Part shown: one piece after another, positions 27,757 through 35,134 of the stretch | Position numbering within the stretch: the first letter of the stretch is position 1 | Layout: the number at the start of each line of letters is the position of its first letter | Source of the DNA: Ferribacterium limneticum | GTDB taxonomy: Bacteria; Pseudomonadota; Gammaproteobacteria; Burkholderiales; Rhodocyclaceae | DNA length: 64,000 nucleotides | Direction of reading: 5' to 3' | Assembly (NCBI RefSeq): GCF_020510585.1 | Contig: NZ_CP075190.1 | Coordinates: forward strand, 2,230,001-2,294,000 | Notes under the pieces: model-generated | The model's database searches: none | The model's input: the letters and a program-made list of their open reading frames with translations, nothing else | Told to the model about the DNA's origin: nothing | Translations under genes and position numbers: made by a program

Positions 27757-28026
27757 TCAGCGTTTTCGGCCTAAAGCCGCTTTCAGCGCCTCCGCATCGA
27801 GGATCGATTCGGCCAGCAGCCGCTTGAGCTTGCCATTCTCGGCTTCGAGCTCCTTCAGCCTCTTGGCATCCGGAACCGTCATCCCGCCGAACTTCGCTCG
27901 CCAGTTGTAGAACGATCCGTCACTGAAGCCATGTTGCCGGCACAGCTCCTTGATCGGTATTCCGGCTTCCGCCTGCTGCAAGAAACCGATGATCTGCTCT
28001 TCTGAAAACCGCTTCTTCAAGTCCAT
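27757..28026 (-). CDS. IS3-family transposase OrfA (DNA-binding part)
   Basis: 89 residues: helix-turn-helix (FSEEQIIGFLQQAEAGIPIK, ELCRQHGFSDGSFYNWRAKF) followed by a leucine zipper (LKELEAENGKLKRLLAESIL). It binds the terminal repeats and provides the N-terminus of the OrfAB fusion. The zipper mediates oligomerisation. It overlaps the slip site at its 3' end. Confidence 0.93.
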   Translation of the reverse strand: MDLKKRFSEEQIIGFLQQAEAGIPIKELCRQHGFSDGSFYNWRAKFGGMTVPDAKRLKELEAENGKLKRLLAESILDAEALKAALGRKR

Positions 28027-28085
28027 TCTCCTTCTCGAAAACGGACTTTACTAAATTCCCCGTGGCACTGTTTATTGGGGGCACC

Positions 28086-28580
28086 TCACCGTTTAACCAA
28101 GAGGCTTCCGTTGTGAATTACAGAGAGCGTCCAAGTTCCAGGCACCAATTCGTGCTCTTCACTGAGGAAATTACAGTCAACTGTCTCGATCACTCCCAGC
28201 TTAGTGTTTTGACGCAGGTTTTCCTCGAAGTGATCGAGGGACCTTCCATCGGGACGAGTTAAGACCGGATGCTCTAAGCGGTAGGTGATTGTTGCCGAGG
28301 GCGGCAGATTCTTGGCCTTCCAAGCAAAGCCAAACCCGATGCCCTTACGCAATGGGATCTCATCGGTTTGTTCCGTGATTCTTAGGGTGGCAACCATGTT
28401 GGCATACCCCGCCGCGGATTGTGGCTGGTCGTAACGTTCGATGACTTCGCCATTAACACAGATGCCCGCGGACAGGATTTCACCGGCAGGAAATGCAGGC
28501 GCACTCGTTACTGCCGCTACGGCCCAAACGGGTAGTAGGCATACTGCGACAGGAGTCAAAAGGACGCTGATACGTCTCAT
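28086..28580 (-). CDS. Cassette 4: exported hypothetical protein, C-terminus truncated by the IS
   Basis: 164 residues with signal peptide MRRISVLLTPVAVCLLPVWA and a beta-rich domain (GFGFAWKAKNLPPSATITYR, LEHPVLTRPDGRS, PGTWTLSVIHNGSLLVKR) resembling DUF3859-type proteins, though I cannot confirm the family. The TGA stop codon is made by the first bases of the inserted IS. Removing the IS and one CCGT copy restores the frame: eight further codons (SFHVKRVP) and a TAG at 26810-26812, right at the start of attC site 4. The protein may remain functional, since only the tail is lost. Confidence 0.7.
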   Translation of the reverse strand: MRRISVLLTPVAVCLLPVWAVAAVTSAPAFPAGEILSAGICVNGEVIERYDQPQSAAGYANMVATLRITEQTDEIPLRKGIGFGFAWKAKNLPPSATITYRLEHPVLTRPDGRSLDHFEENLRQNTKLGVIETVDCNFLSEEHELVPGTWTLSVIHNGSLLVKR

Positions 28581-28589
28581 GCTTAGTGG

Positions 28590-28682
28590 CTCTAACGTAG
28601 AAGTAACCGGCCGCCGGAGCCGAAGGCGGAGGGGACCTGCAAGCGCAGCTTGCAGGCGGTCCGGCTGACTGCCGGGTTGGGC
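28590..28682 (-). other. attC recombination site 5
   Basis: Plus strand from CTCTAACG to GTTGGGC (perfect GTTRRRY at 28676-28682), 93 bp, with internal paired arms CCTGCAAGC/GCTTGCAGG. The stop codon of cassette 5 lies directly next to it. Confidence 0.8.
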
Positions 28683-29066
28683 CTATGCAGCGACACCACT
28701 GATGTCCTCCACGGTGATGTGTTTCTCTTCACCCTTCCCTGTGACAATTAGCTCCAAAAGGACGGCTGCTTTGTCGGCAACGGGGACCGGGCATTCGACC
28801 AAAGCAAACAGCCCTGTGGTGTTTGGCGAAAAGTACTTAACGGTAATTGCAGCCGGCAGGTACGCGCCAGACGCAACTGTAATGGGCGACGCAACCGCAC
28901 TCATGAAATCGGCTTCTATTGCGGCAGAGGGCGGTCGATCATAGGCGAGGGCGTACCCAAATCGGCTAGCAAGACCGGCGTAGTCATGGCGCACTAGTAA
29001 GGCGCGCGCCTCTTCACCAAAGGCAGAGAGTGAGGCCTCGTCAGTTTGCGTGGGAAGGAGCTTCAA
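28683..29066 (-). CDS. Cassette 5: hypothetical protein, 127 aa
   Basis: Starts MKLLPTQTDEASLSAFGEEA, then ALLVRHDYAGLASRFGYALA, and a beta-rich second half (GAYLPAAITVKYFSPNTTGL, FALVECPVPVADKAAVLLEL). No signal peptide or known motif. GGGAAGGAGC stands before the ATG. It is the cassette nearest to where an attI site would be expected. Function unknown. Confidence 0.6.
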   Translation of the reverse strand: MKLLPTQTDEASLSAFGEEARALLVRHDYAGLASRFGYALAYDRPPSAAIEADFMSAVASPITVASGAYLPAAITVKYFSPNTTGLFALVECPVPVADKAAVLLELIVTGKGEEKHITVEDISGVAA

Positions 29067-29072
29067 TCAGAG

Positions 29073-29079
29073 GCCCAAC
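29073..29079 (-). other. Terminal integron core site GTTGGGC
   Basis: Minus-strand GTTGGGC marks the 5' end of cassette 5. I find no convincing paired arm to its right, so it may be an attI remnant or a broken attC. The stretch 29080-29411 holds no gene that I can support; it contains scattered short inverted repeats such as GACCGCTCCTGGCC and GGCCAGG-like words, and no integrase. Confidence 0.5.
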
Positions 29080-29411
29080 AGTTATTCACGAGCAGAAACG
29101 TCCGGGTTATTGCTAATAATACGGACACGATTGAGTCACCTGTAAGGTTTTGAATGACATAGAGATTATCCCATGCGGGTCTCCTTATCAATCAGCAATC
29201 ATACGGACAGAGCCGATGTCCGCTTTGGAGAGGTTTCTTGAGAGACCGCTCCTGGCCGATTTGAGCCGGTGGAGGCTACCTGACCGCAATCACTCGTGGC
29301 TATGACAATTTCTCGAAAAAAGGAATGCCGGAACCGAGGAACCTTTCACCGCTAAAGTTTCCGGCCAGCCTGGCGATACGTGTCGAGGACGTCTGGACCA
29401 AGAGCCCCGCG

Positions 29412-29918
29412 CTACTCCCTGTTGTTCAGACTCCAGATATCCTGCGCCCGATAGGCCAGTTCCGGAAACAGCCGGTCGTGCTCCTGCATCAGCCGGAACA
29501 GCGCGACTGAAACCTCCTTGGGGAATCCCTTCCGGGTGCCACCCCGACTATCGTGGAACAGCCCGTTGATAAAACCAGAAAAAACGTGGGAACCCCACAT
29601 CACTGCCAGCTTTTTCCCGATATGCGGGAAACGCTCATCGACAATCGAGAAATTCTCGTTCCCGGCCAACTCTGTCGCTACCGAGAAGAGCGGTGCCGCA
29701 GATTCTCCGGCGAAGGATTTTTCATGGGTGGCGCGCAATTCTTGCAACGCAGCAACCACGTCTTTCGGAAAGCCGAAACATGAACTGCCGCCTGTTTCAT
29801 TCAGCCATACCTTGAAATAGGCATCGATTCCCGGCTGTCCCCACAGCGTACGAAGCTTTGTCCCGATATGTGGAAAGCGCTGATTTATCATCTGGAACCG
29901 TACATCGTCATCCAACAT
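29412..29918 (-). CDS. Hypothetical protein with a duplicated ~70-residue domain, 168 aa
   Basis: Two similar halves are evident: repeat 1 has INQRFPHIGTKLRTLWG and CFGFPKDVVAALQELRATHE, repeat 2 has VDERFPHIGKKLAVMWG and RKGFPKEVSVALFRLMQEHD. Shared residues are RFPHIG-KL--(L/M)WG and GFPK(D/E)V--AL--L---H. GGAGAAAGCC precedes the ATG at 29918; the frame is open to 29972. The protein looks soluble and helical. I do not recognise it. It lies just beyond the cassette array in the same direction but has no attC next to it. Confidence 0.6.
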   Translation of the reverse strand: MLDDDVRFQMINQRFPHIGTKLRTLWGQPGIDAYFKVWLNETGGSSCFGFPKDVVAALQELRATHEKSFAGESAAPLFSVATELAGNENFSIVDERFPHIGKKLAVMWGSHVFSGFINGLFHDSRGGTRKGFPKEVSVALFRLMQEHDRLFPELAYRAQDIWSLNNRE

Positions 29919-30196
29919 GGCTTTCTCCGCAAATTGCGGTCTGCCAACTGCAATTATTACTTTGAGTGCCAACTTGGGTTGCGGTTCATTTCACGCCGCC
30001 TCTCGGCACCTATAGCCAAGTCGACTTCCCGATACAAGGGCTCCCTAGAAGGCGGCAATCTGATGGGAGCCGGTCGTTCGGTTCTGGTGATATTCGCAGG
30101 CCTCGATTACCGGCCCTGCCAGATTTTCACACTGTGATCACCCCATGCTAAACCACGGCTTTTTCGGGTAAGCGGCCAACAAGAACCTACAGCGCG

Positions 30197-30778
30197 TTAT
30201 TTCCGAAAACACCCCTGCACTTCCTCGTGCCGCGGGCAAGTGACCAGATGGTCATTGACCATCCCCGACGCCTGCATGAACGCATAGCAAATCGTCGAGC
30301 CAACGAACTTGAAGCCGGCGCGGGTCAGGGCTTTACTCAGGGCATCGGACTGCGCGGTTTTGGCGGGGACTTCGGCCAGGGATAACCTGGCGTTTTGCAC
30401 TGGCGCCCCGCCGACGAAAGACCACAGGAAGTCACTGAACGATTGCCCGCAGGCGGTCAGCGCCAGATAGGCTTTGGCATTCTGGATGGTCGCAGCGATC
30501 TTGGCGCGGTTGCGGATGATGCCGGGGTCGGCCAGGAGGGCGGCGACTTTCTGCTCGTCGTAGCGGGCGATCTTGTGCGGGTCGAAGCCGTCGAATACCT
30601 GCCGGTAGTGCGCCCGCTTCTTGAGCACGGTGGCCCAGGACAAGCCGGCCTGGGCGCCTTCGAGGATCAGGAGTTCGAACAGGGCGCGGTCGTCACGTAG
30701 CGGCAGGCCCCATTCGGTGTCGTGGTACTCGCGGTAGAGGTCGAATCCTTCGCACCAGGGGCAGCGTTCCATCGTCAT
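30197..30778 (-). CDS. tag: DNA-3-methyladenine glycosylase I
   Basis: A 193-residue Tag enzyme that removes 3-methyladenine from alkylated DNA. The zinc ligands of the family are visible: Cys in MERCPWC, His in REYHDTEWG, and His/Cys in MVNDHLVTCPRH. The base-recognition segment LEGAQAGLSWATVLKKR and FKFVGSTICYAFMQASG are also as expected. The start could be 30778 (MTMERC) or 30772 (MERC). Monocistronic as far as can be seen. Confidence 0.94.
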   Translation of the reverse strand: MTMERCPWCEGFDLYREYHDTEWGLPLRDDRALFELLILEGAQAGLSWATVLKKRAHYRQVFDGFDPHKIARYDEQKVAALLADPGIIRNRAKIAATIQNAKAYLALTACGQSFSDFLWSFVGGAPVQNARLSLAEVPAKTAQSDALSKALTRAGFKFVGSTICYAFMQASGMVNDHLVTCPRHEEVQGCFRK

Positions 30779-30863
30779 GATCCGTCGGCAAAAGACGCAG
30801 TGTAGCTGTGTGCGCCACATGCCGACAGTTTCAGGCCGGCTGCATCAGCTTCGAATTCGCTGC

Positions 30864-31685
30864 TTAGTCGTTATGCAGCTCGCCGGCGGGCAGCGGACTG
30901 CGTTCCTGCATGAAGCGCCCCGGCGGCACGCCAAAGGCGCGCTTGAACATGGCCGAGAAGGCGGCCTGGCTGGCGTAACCCAGTTCCGCCGCGACTTCGC
31001 CGTACGGGCGGCCGCGGCCAATCAGGTCGAGCGCCCGGGCCAGGCGCAATTGCTGGCGCCAGGCGCCAAAGCTCAATTTCAGTTCGCTGACGAACAGGCG
31101 GGCCAGCGTCCGCTCGCTGGCGCCGACGCGGGCCGCCCACTCGGCCAGCGACAGCGCCGAAGCGGGATCGTCGATCAGCGCCTGACACAAGGCTTGCAGG
31201 CGCCGGTCCTGCGGCATCGGCAGACCCAGCGAGAGCGGCGGTGCGCGGCGGATTTCGGTGAGCAGCAATGCTGTCACCTGACGCTGGCGCGGCGACGCCT
31301 CCTGCCCGTCGCCGTCAGCCTCGCTCAGTGCCTCGAAAAGCGCCCGCATGAGGTCGGAAACCTCGATCACCGAACAGGCATCGAGCGGTAGCGGGGCTAC
31401 TTCCGGAGCGATATAGACGGTGCGGAATTCGACTTCGCCGAGCATGAGCAGATCGTGCTCGATATGCGGCGGAATCCACACGGCGCGCAAGGCGGGCACC
31501 AGCCAGGTCATGCCGGCTGCCGAAATCCGGATGCCGCCACGCAACGGATAGGCCAGTTGCGCCCAGTCGTGGCGATGCGGCGGCACATAAACGTCGGCCG
31601 GCGGACAACGCAGGTTGACCGTCATCGGCAACTCGGCGGTCGGGGCGCGGCGGGGTACGGCGTCGAAGGTGAGGTCTGTCTGCAT
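30864..31685 (-). CDS. AraC-family regulator with N-terminal cupin
   Basis: 273 residues. The N-terminal cupin sensor shows VYVPPHRHDWAQLAYPLRGG and VWIPPHIEHDLLMLGEV, and the C-terminal DNA-binding domain LSLAEWAARVGASERTLARL and PYGEVAAELGYASQAAFSAM then FKRAFGVPPGRF. This is the NimR-like architecture, whose members usually regulate a divergent transporter; a divergent MFS gene begins 88 bases away. Confidence 0.88.
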   Translation of the reverse strand: MQTDLTFDAVPRRAPTAELPMTVNLRCPPADVYVPPHRHDWAQLAYPLRGGIRISAAGMTWLVPALRAVWIPPHIEHDLLMLGEVEFRTVYIAPEVAPLPLDACSVIEVSDLMRALFEALSEADGDGQEASPRQRQVTALLLTEIRRAPPLSLGLPMPQDRRLQALCQALIDDPASALSLAEWAARVGASERTLARLFVSELKLSFGAWRQQLRLARALDLIGRGRPYGEVAAELGYASQAAFSAMFKRAFGVPPGRFMQERSPLPAGELHND

Positions 31686-31773
31686 TGCGATAATTTTTGT
31701 CCGAATATCGCATCACGGTCAATAGCTCGCAAAGCTAGACTGTAATCCTTAACGTTTTACTCGGACTTTATCC

Positions 31774-32982
31774 ATGACGACCGCTACCCTGCCCGCGCCC
31801 CAGCGCAGCGATATCGAAGTGATCACCCTGATCGGCTTCGTGCATGGCGTTTCGCACTTTTTTCACCTGCTGCTGCCGCCGCTTTTCCCGTGGCTGATGC
31901 AGGATTTCGACCTCAGTTTTACCGGCATTGGCATGACGATGACAGTTTTCTTCGTCATATCCGGCATCGGCCAGGCGATGGCCGGCTTTCTCGTCGACCG
32001 CTTCGGTGCGGCGCGCGTGCTCGGCGGCGGAATCAGCTGTTTTGCGCTGGCCGGCGTCGTGCTGCATTTCGCCACCGGCTACCCGATGCTGATCGCCACC
32101 GCCGCGCTGGCCGGCCTCGGCAACAGCGTCTTTCACCCGGCCGATTTCACGGTACTCAACCACCGCGTGTCGCAGGCCCGGCTTGGCCACGCTTTTTCGG
32201 TGCATGGCCTGTCCGGCAACCTCGGCTGGGCCGCGGCGCCGGTTTTCATGACCGGCATAGCTGCGGCCGCCGGCTGGCGTAATGCCGCGCTGGGAGCCAG
32301 CCTGGTCGCCATCGTCGCCCTCGCCCTGCTCTTCTGGCGCCGGGAAACCATTAACGAGGCGCACGACCACCGCGCCCCGAAAGGCGACGAAGCAAAATCG
32401 CCGACCTTCGCCTTCCTTGGCTCGCGTGCCGTGTGGTTGTGTTTCCTCTTTTTCCTGCTCATCACCGCGGCCTTCGGCACCATCCAGAATTTCGCCAGCC
32501 CCATCCTGCAGGCCATCTACGGGCTGTCGCTGACGACGGCAGCACTGGCGCTATCGACGTATCTGGTCGGCGGCGCGGCCGGCATCATCCTTGGCGGTTT
32601 TCTCGCCCAGAAAAATGCCCAGGAACATCTGATCGCCGGCGCGCTTGGTGTTGCCGCCTTGCTCGCCGTGCTGCTCGCCAGCGGCGTACTGCCGGGCTGG
32701 GCCATCCTGCCGCTGATGGGCGGCATCGGTTTCTGTACCGGCATCGCCGGGCCGTCACGTGACCTGCTGGTGCGTCGCGCTGCCACGGCTCGCTTTGGCA
32801 AGTCAGCCTATGGCCGGGTTTATGGCTTTGTCTATTCCGGACTGGATCTTGGGCTGGCGATGGCGCCGCTCATCTTTGGCGGGATGATGGATGGGCGGCG
32901 GTTTGGGGAAGTGTTGATCGGCATTGCCGTGCTGCAGACGCTGGCGATTTTTAGCGCATTGCGGGTTGGGAAGACGGTTTAG
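31774..32982 (+). CDS. MFS transporter, 402 aa
   Basis: Twelve hydrophobic segments and an N-terminus (IGFVHGVSHFFHLLLPPLFP) as in the fosmidomycin-resistance-like branch of the major facilitator superfamily. GQAMAGFLVDRFGAARVLGG is the loop 2-3 signature. It is divergent from a cupin-AraC regulator that probably controls it, which suggests export of a toxic small molecule sensed by that regulator. Substrate unknown. A dispersed repeat copy starts seven bases after the stop codon. Confidence 0.87.
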   Translation: MTTATLPAPQRSDIEVITLIGFVHGVSHFFHLLLPPLFPWLMQDFDLSFTGIGMTMTVFFVISGIGQAMAGFLVDRFGAARVLGGGISCFALAGVVLHFATGYPMLIATAALAGLGNSVFHPADFTVLNHRVSQARLGHAFSVHGLSGNLGWAAAPVFMTGIAAAAGWRNAALGASLVAIVALALLFWRRETINEAHDHRAPKGDEAKSPTFAFLGSRAVWLCFLFFLLITAAFGTIQNFASPILQAIYGLSLTTAALALSTYLVGGAAGIILGGFLAQKNAQEHLIAGALGVAALLAVLLASGVLPGWAILPLMGGIGFCTGIAGPSRDLLVRRAATARFGKSAYGRVYGFVYSGLDLGLAMAPLIFGGMMDGRRFGEVLIGIAVLQTLAIFSALRVGKTV

Positions 32983-32988
32983 GCGAAT

Positions 32989-33028
32989 GCCACGGTCAAC
33001 CGGAAATTTTGGCCAAAATTGAAATGGC
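32989..33028 (-). repeat. Dispersed repeat, copy 9 (intergenic, best full-length copy)
   Basis: On the minus strand: GCCATTTCAATTTTGGCC, AAAA, then TTTCCGGTTGACCGTGGC. It contains the palindrome TTTTGGCCAAAA. It directly follows the MFS stop codon. Confidence 0.92.
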
Positions 33029-33072
33029 TATTGTCAATCCGGCTTGATGCGAGATGCCTGCGGCTTCGATTA

Positions 33073-33621
33073 GCTTGGGGTTCCGCCCTTGCGGGGCGTC
33101 TCACTTTTTCTTGCTTCGCCAAGAAAAAGTAAGCAAAAAGAAGGCGACCCTGGGTCGGTGCCGGCGTTACCGGTTCCCTGCGCTACTCGGAAAGCCGGGC
33201 GGCTGCGGAACTCGGGGCTGCGCCCCTCAAACAGTCCTCGCCGACTGCCCCCGGCCTTCCTGCGTTGCTCGGCACCTCTCAAGGGGCCCGGTGAAACACC
33301 CCGTGCTTGAGCTTGGGTGCCTGAATAACAGATTTCGTTTTTGGGCTTTTTTTCCGGTTGACCGTGGAAGTCTATTTTTTGGGCAAAACGGTCCAGCGTG
33401 GACGCCTTTGGGGTCCCCATGAGAGGCGCTGAGCAACGCAGGCGGGCCGGGGGAAGTCGGCTTGCGTTGTCTGAGCCAAAGGCGAGTTTAGCAAGCCGCC
33501 CGGACCGCCGAGTAGCGCAAGGAACCCGAAGGGCGCCGACCCTGGGGTCGCCTTTTCTTTGGCTACTTTCTTTTGGCGAAGCAAAAGAAAGTACGCCCGC
33601 CAGCAAGGCGGAACCCCAAGC
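33073..33621. repeat. Large imperfect inverted repeat (arms ~215 bp)
   Basis: Left arm 33073-33291 (from GCTTGGGGTTCCGCC to AAGGGGCCCGG) pairs imperfectly with right arm 33410-33621 (ending GGCGGAACCCCAAGC). Each arm has its own smaller hairpin (ACTTTTTCTTGCTTCGCC / AAGAAAAAGT on the left; CTTTCTTTTGGCGAAGC / AAAAGAAAG on the right). Open frames in it are stop-poor shadows, not genes. Similar intergenic elements are, from memory, widespread in beta- and gammaproteobacteria. The 118-bp spacer carries dispersed repeat copy 10. Confidence 0.85.
33332..33367 (+). repeat. Dispersed repeat, copy 10 (in the spacer of the large inverted repeat)
   Basis: Plus strand: ATTTCGTTTTTGGGC, TTTT, then TTTCCGGTTGACCGTGG. 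Intergenic. Confidence 0.85.
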
Positions 33622-33660
33622 CAATTAACCAAAAACCGCCAATTCCGGCGGACCGGAGAA

Positions 33661-34551
33661 TTAAAGCCCCCTGGCCCAGGCCGGCCGCAACCGCGCCGCT
33701 TCGGGTGAGGCAATCGCCATCCGAACCTGCGCCAACAGTCGTTCCTTGTCAGCCCCCAGCGTCCCCTTGAGCACCAGCCAGTTCGACGCATGATCACTAC
33801 GAAACACCGTCCGCTTGAGCTCCAGCAAGCCAAGGAAGCGCTCCATCTCGACAAACAGCTCATGCTGATCCAACGGTTCCCAACCCGGAAAACCCGCACG
33901 AAAACGCTCCTCGCCCTGCGGAAAACTAACGACCAGCGTCGCCAGATATTCCGGCTGCGTCGCATTGGCCAGCCGCGCTGAATTTTCCGCGTGTTGCTGG
34001 CTCAAAGCCTTGCCACCAAGCCCGTTCAAAATCATCACCGAACGGGTAATGCCAGCCGCGCCCAGCTTGTCGAGCGCCTCGCGGGTGGTTTCAAGGGTTT
34101 CCCCCTTGTCGACGGCGGCCAGCACCTGATCGTCGCCCGACTCGGCGCCGACATAGACCATTTTCAAACCAGCTGCGGCGAGTTCATCAATTTCCGCCTG
34201 CGATTTCTTTCGCAGATTGCGCGGCAGGCAATACGACGAAATGCGCCGCACGGCCGGCAGGTGCGTGCGAATCGCTTCAAGGATGGCGACCAGCCGCCGA
34301 GTCGGCAGTACCAGCGCGTCACCGTCAGCGAGAAAAACACGCCGGATATCCCCACCGTAACGCTGTCCGGTCAGCCGGATGCTTTCCAGAACTTCGTCTT
34401 CACTGCGCGCCAGGAATTTCTTTTGTGGCGCGGTATACATTTCGCAGAACGTGCATTTGTTCCACGAACAGCCATCGGTCACCGGCAGGATCAGCGATTC
34501 CGCCTCGCTCGGCGGACGGAAGACTGGCTCGACGTAGCGAATCGGAATCAT
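33661..34551 (-). CDS. Radical SAM protein, 296 aa
   Basis: The 4Fe-4S/SAM motif is CSWNKCTFCEMY near residue 28; spacing is C-x4-C-x2-C, slightly wider than the classical C-x3-C-x2-C. Downstream are AAGLKMVYVGAESGDDQVLA and ITRSVMILNGLGGKALSQQH, the usual strands of the partial TIM barrel. Substrate unknown. Its ATG overlaps the stop codon of the thioesterase gene, so the two are coupled. The left end faces the large inverted repeat. Confidence 0.83.
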   Translation of the reverse strand: MIPIRYVEPVFRPPSEAESLILPVTDGCSWNKCTFCEMYTAPQKKFLARSEDEVLESIRLTGQRYGGDIRRVFLADGDALVLPTRRLVAILEAIRTHLPAVRRISSYCLPRNLRKKSQAEIDELAAAGLKMVYVGAESGDDQVLAAVDKGETLETTREALDKLGAAGITRSVMILNGLGGKALSQQHAENSARLANATQPEYLATLVVSFPQGEERFRAGFPGWEPLDQHELFVEMERFLGLLELKRTVFRSDHASNWLVLKGTLGADKERLLAQVRMAIASPEAARLRPAWARGL

Positions 34552-34976
34552 CAGGCGCTGACCTTGGCGAGGAAACCGGGCGGCACCGAAGTCGCCTTGC
34601 GGGCGGTGTAGTCGAAGAACATGATGCCATGCTTGCCGCGCGCCACTTCACGGCCGCTGACTTTGTCGCTGAGGCGCCAGACCAGATCGCAGCCGTATTT
34701 ATTGAAATCGTTGGCGCCCATTTCGACGACCAGCGTTTCGCCGTGGAAGGCTTCCGAGCGGTATTGCGCCGCGACATCGGCGACGACGATACCAACGCCT
34801 TCGACATCGAGTTCGGTGTAACCCAGCGATTTGAAGAAGCGTACCCGTGCTTCAGAGACCAGCGAAATCAGCTGGGCGTTATCAAGATGGTGACCGTAGT
34901 TGATGTGACCGATATAAATGGGAATGTCGGTCGAGAAGCTGAAGTGCTCGGGTAGGTCGATCTTGATGCGGGGCAT
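34551..34976 (-). CDS. Acyl-CoA thioesterase family (4HBT/YbgC-like)
   Basis: A 141-residue hot-dog-fold protein: YIGHINYGHHLDNAQLISLV is the substrate-binding start, followed by the ARVRFFKSLGY helix and VADVAAQYRSEAFHGETLVV and YGCDLVWRLSDKVSGREVAR strands. The catalytic Asp usual in YbgC (in a D-x-x-G-H context) is replaced by the Gly-His-Ile-Asn context, so its exact substrate is uncertain. It is translated just before the radical SAM gene. Confidence 0.8.
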   Translation of the reverse strand: MPRIKIDLPEHFSFSTDIPIYIGHINYGHHLDNAQLISLVSEARVRFFKSLGYTELDVEGVGIVVADVAAQYRSEAFHGETLVVEMGANDFNKYGCDLVWRLSDKVSGREVARGKHGIMFFDYTARKATSVPPGFLAKVSA

Positions 34977-35134
34977 GGTGGTGACGCCTGGTAAATGGGT
35001 GAATCCGGATTCTACGGACAGGATAGTGGCTCGGCCAGCGGTCCACGTCTCGCATTGCGGCTAAACTACTGATCCCGGCGATTGGCTAGCCAACGCCACC
35101 AACCGCCCGCAAGACACCTGTCGAGCGGGCCAGC

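Larger units (their letters stand above)
26841..28088 (-). mobile_element. Complete IS3-family element (IS407 group), 1248 bp
   Basis: The ends are inverted repeats: left TGAGGTGCCCCCGGATTTAG, right (minus strand) TGAGGTGCCCCCAATAAACA, continuing with matching TAGTAAA/GTCC blocks. It is flanked by a 4-bp direct repeat CCGT (26837-26840 and 28089-28092), the duplication length typical of the IS407 group. Inside are orfA and orfB with an A-rich -1 slip site between them. Intact ends, target duplication and open frames suggest recent, possibly still active transposition. Confidence 0.95.

Noticed and set aside
24325..28682. CRISPR array for the spaced palindromic sites
   Set aside because: Sites are 58-93 bp, differ in length and inner sequence, and are spaced by whole genes; no cas genes. 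They fit attC sites.
29868..30137. 89-codon plus-strand frame MWKALIYHLEPYIVIQ
   Set aside because: Starts inside the opposite gene at 29412-29918, no ribosome binding site and no plausible domain.
31611..31626. GGTTGACCGTC in the AraC gene as another repeat copy
   Set aside because: Only about 11 bases of block 2 match; there is no TTTTGGCC half nearby.
33070..33624. Several frames of 70-200 codons in the large inverted repeat
   Set aside because: They run through both arms of the inverted repeat, change similarity with strand and show no conserved domain; such frames are a known source of false gene calls.
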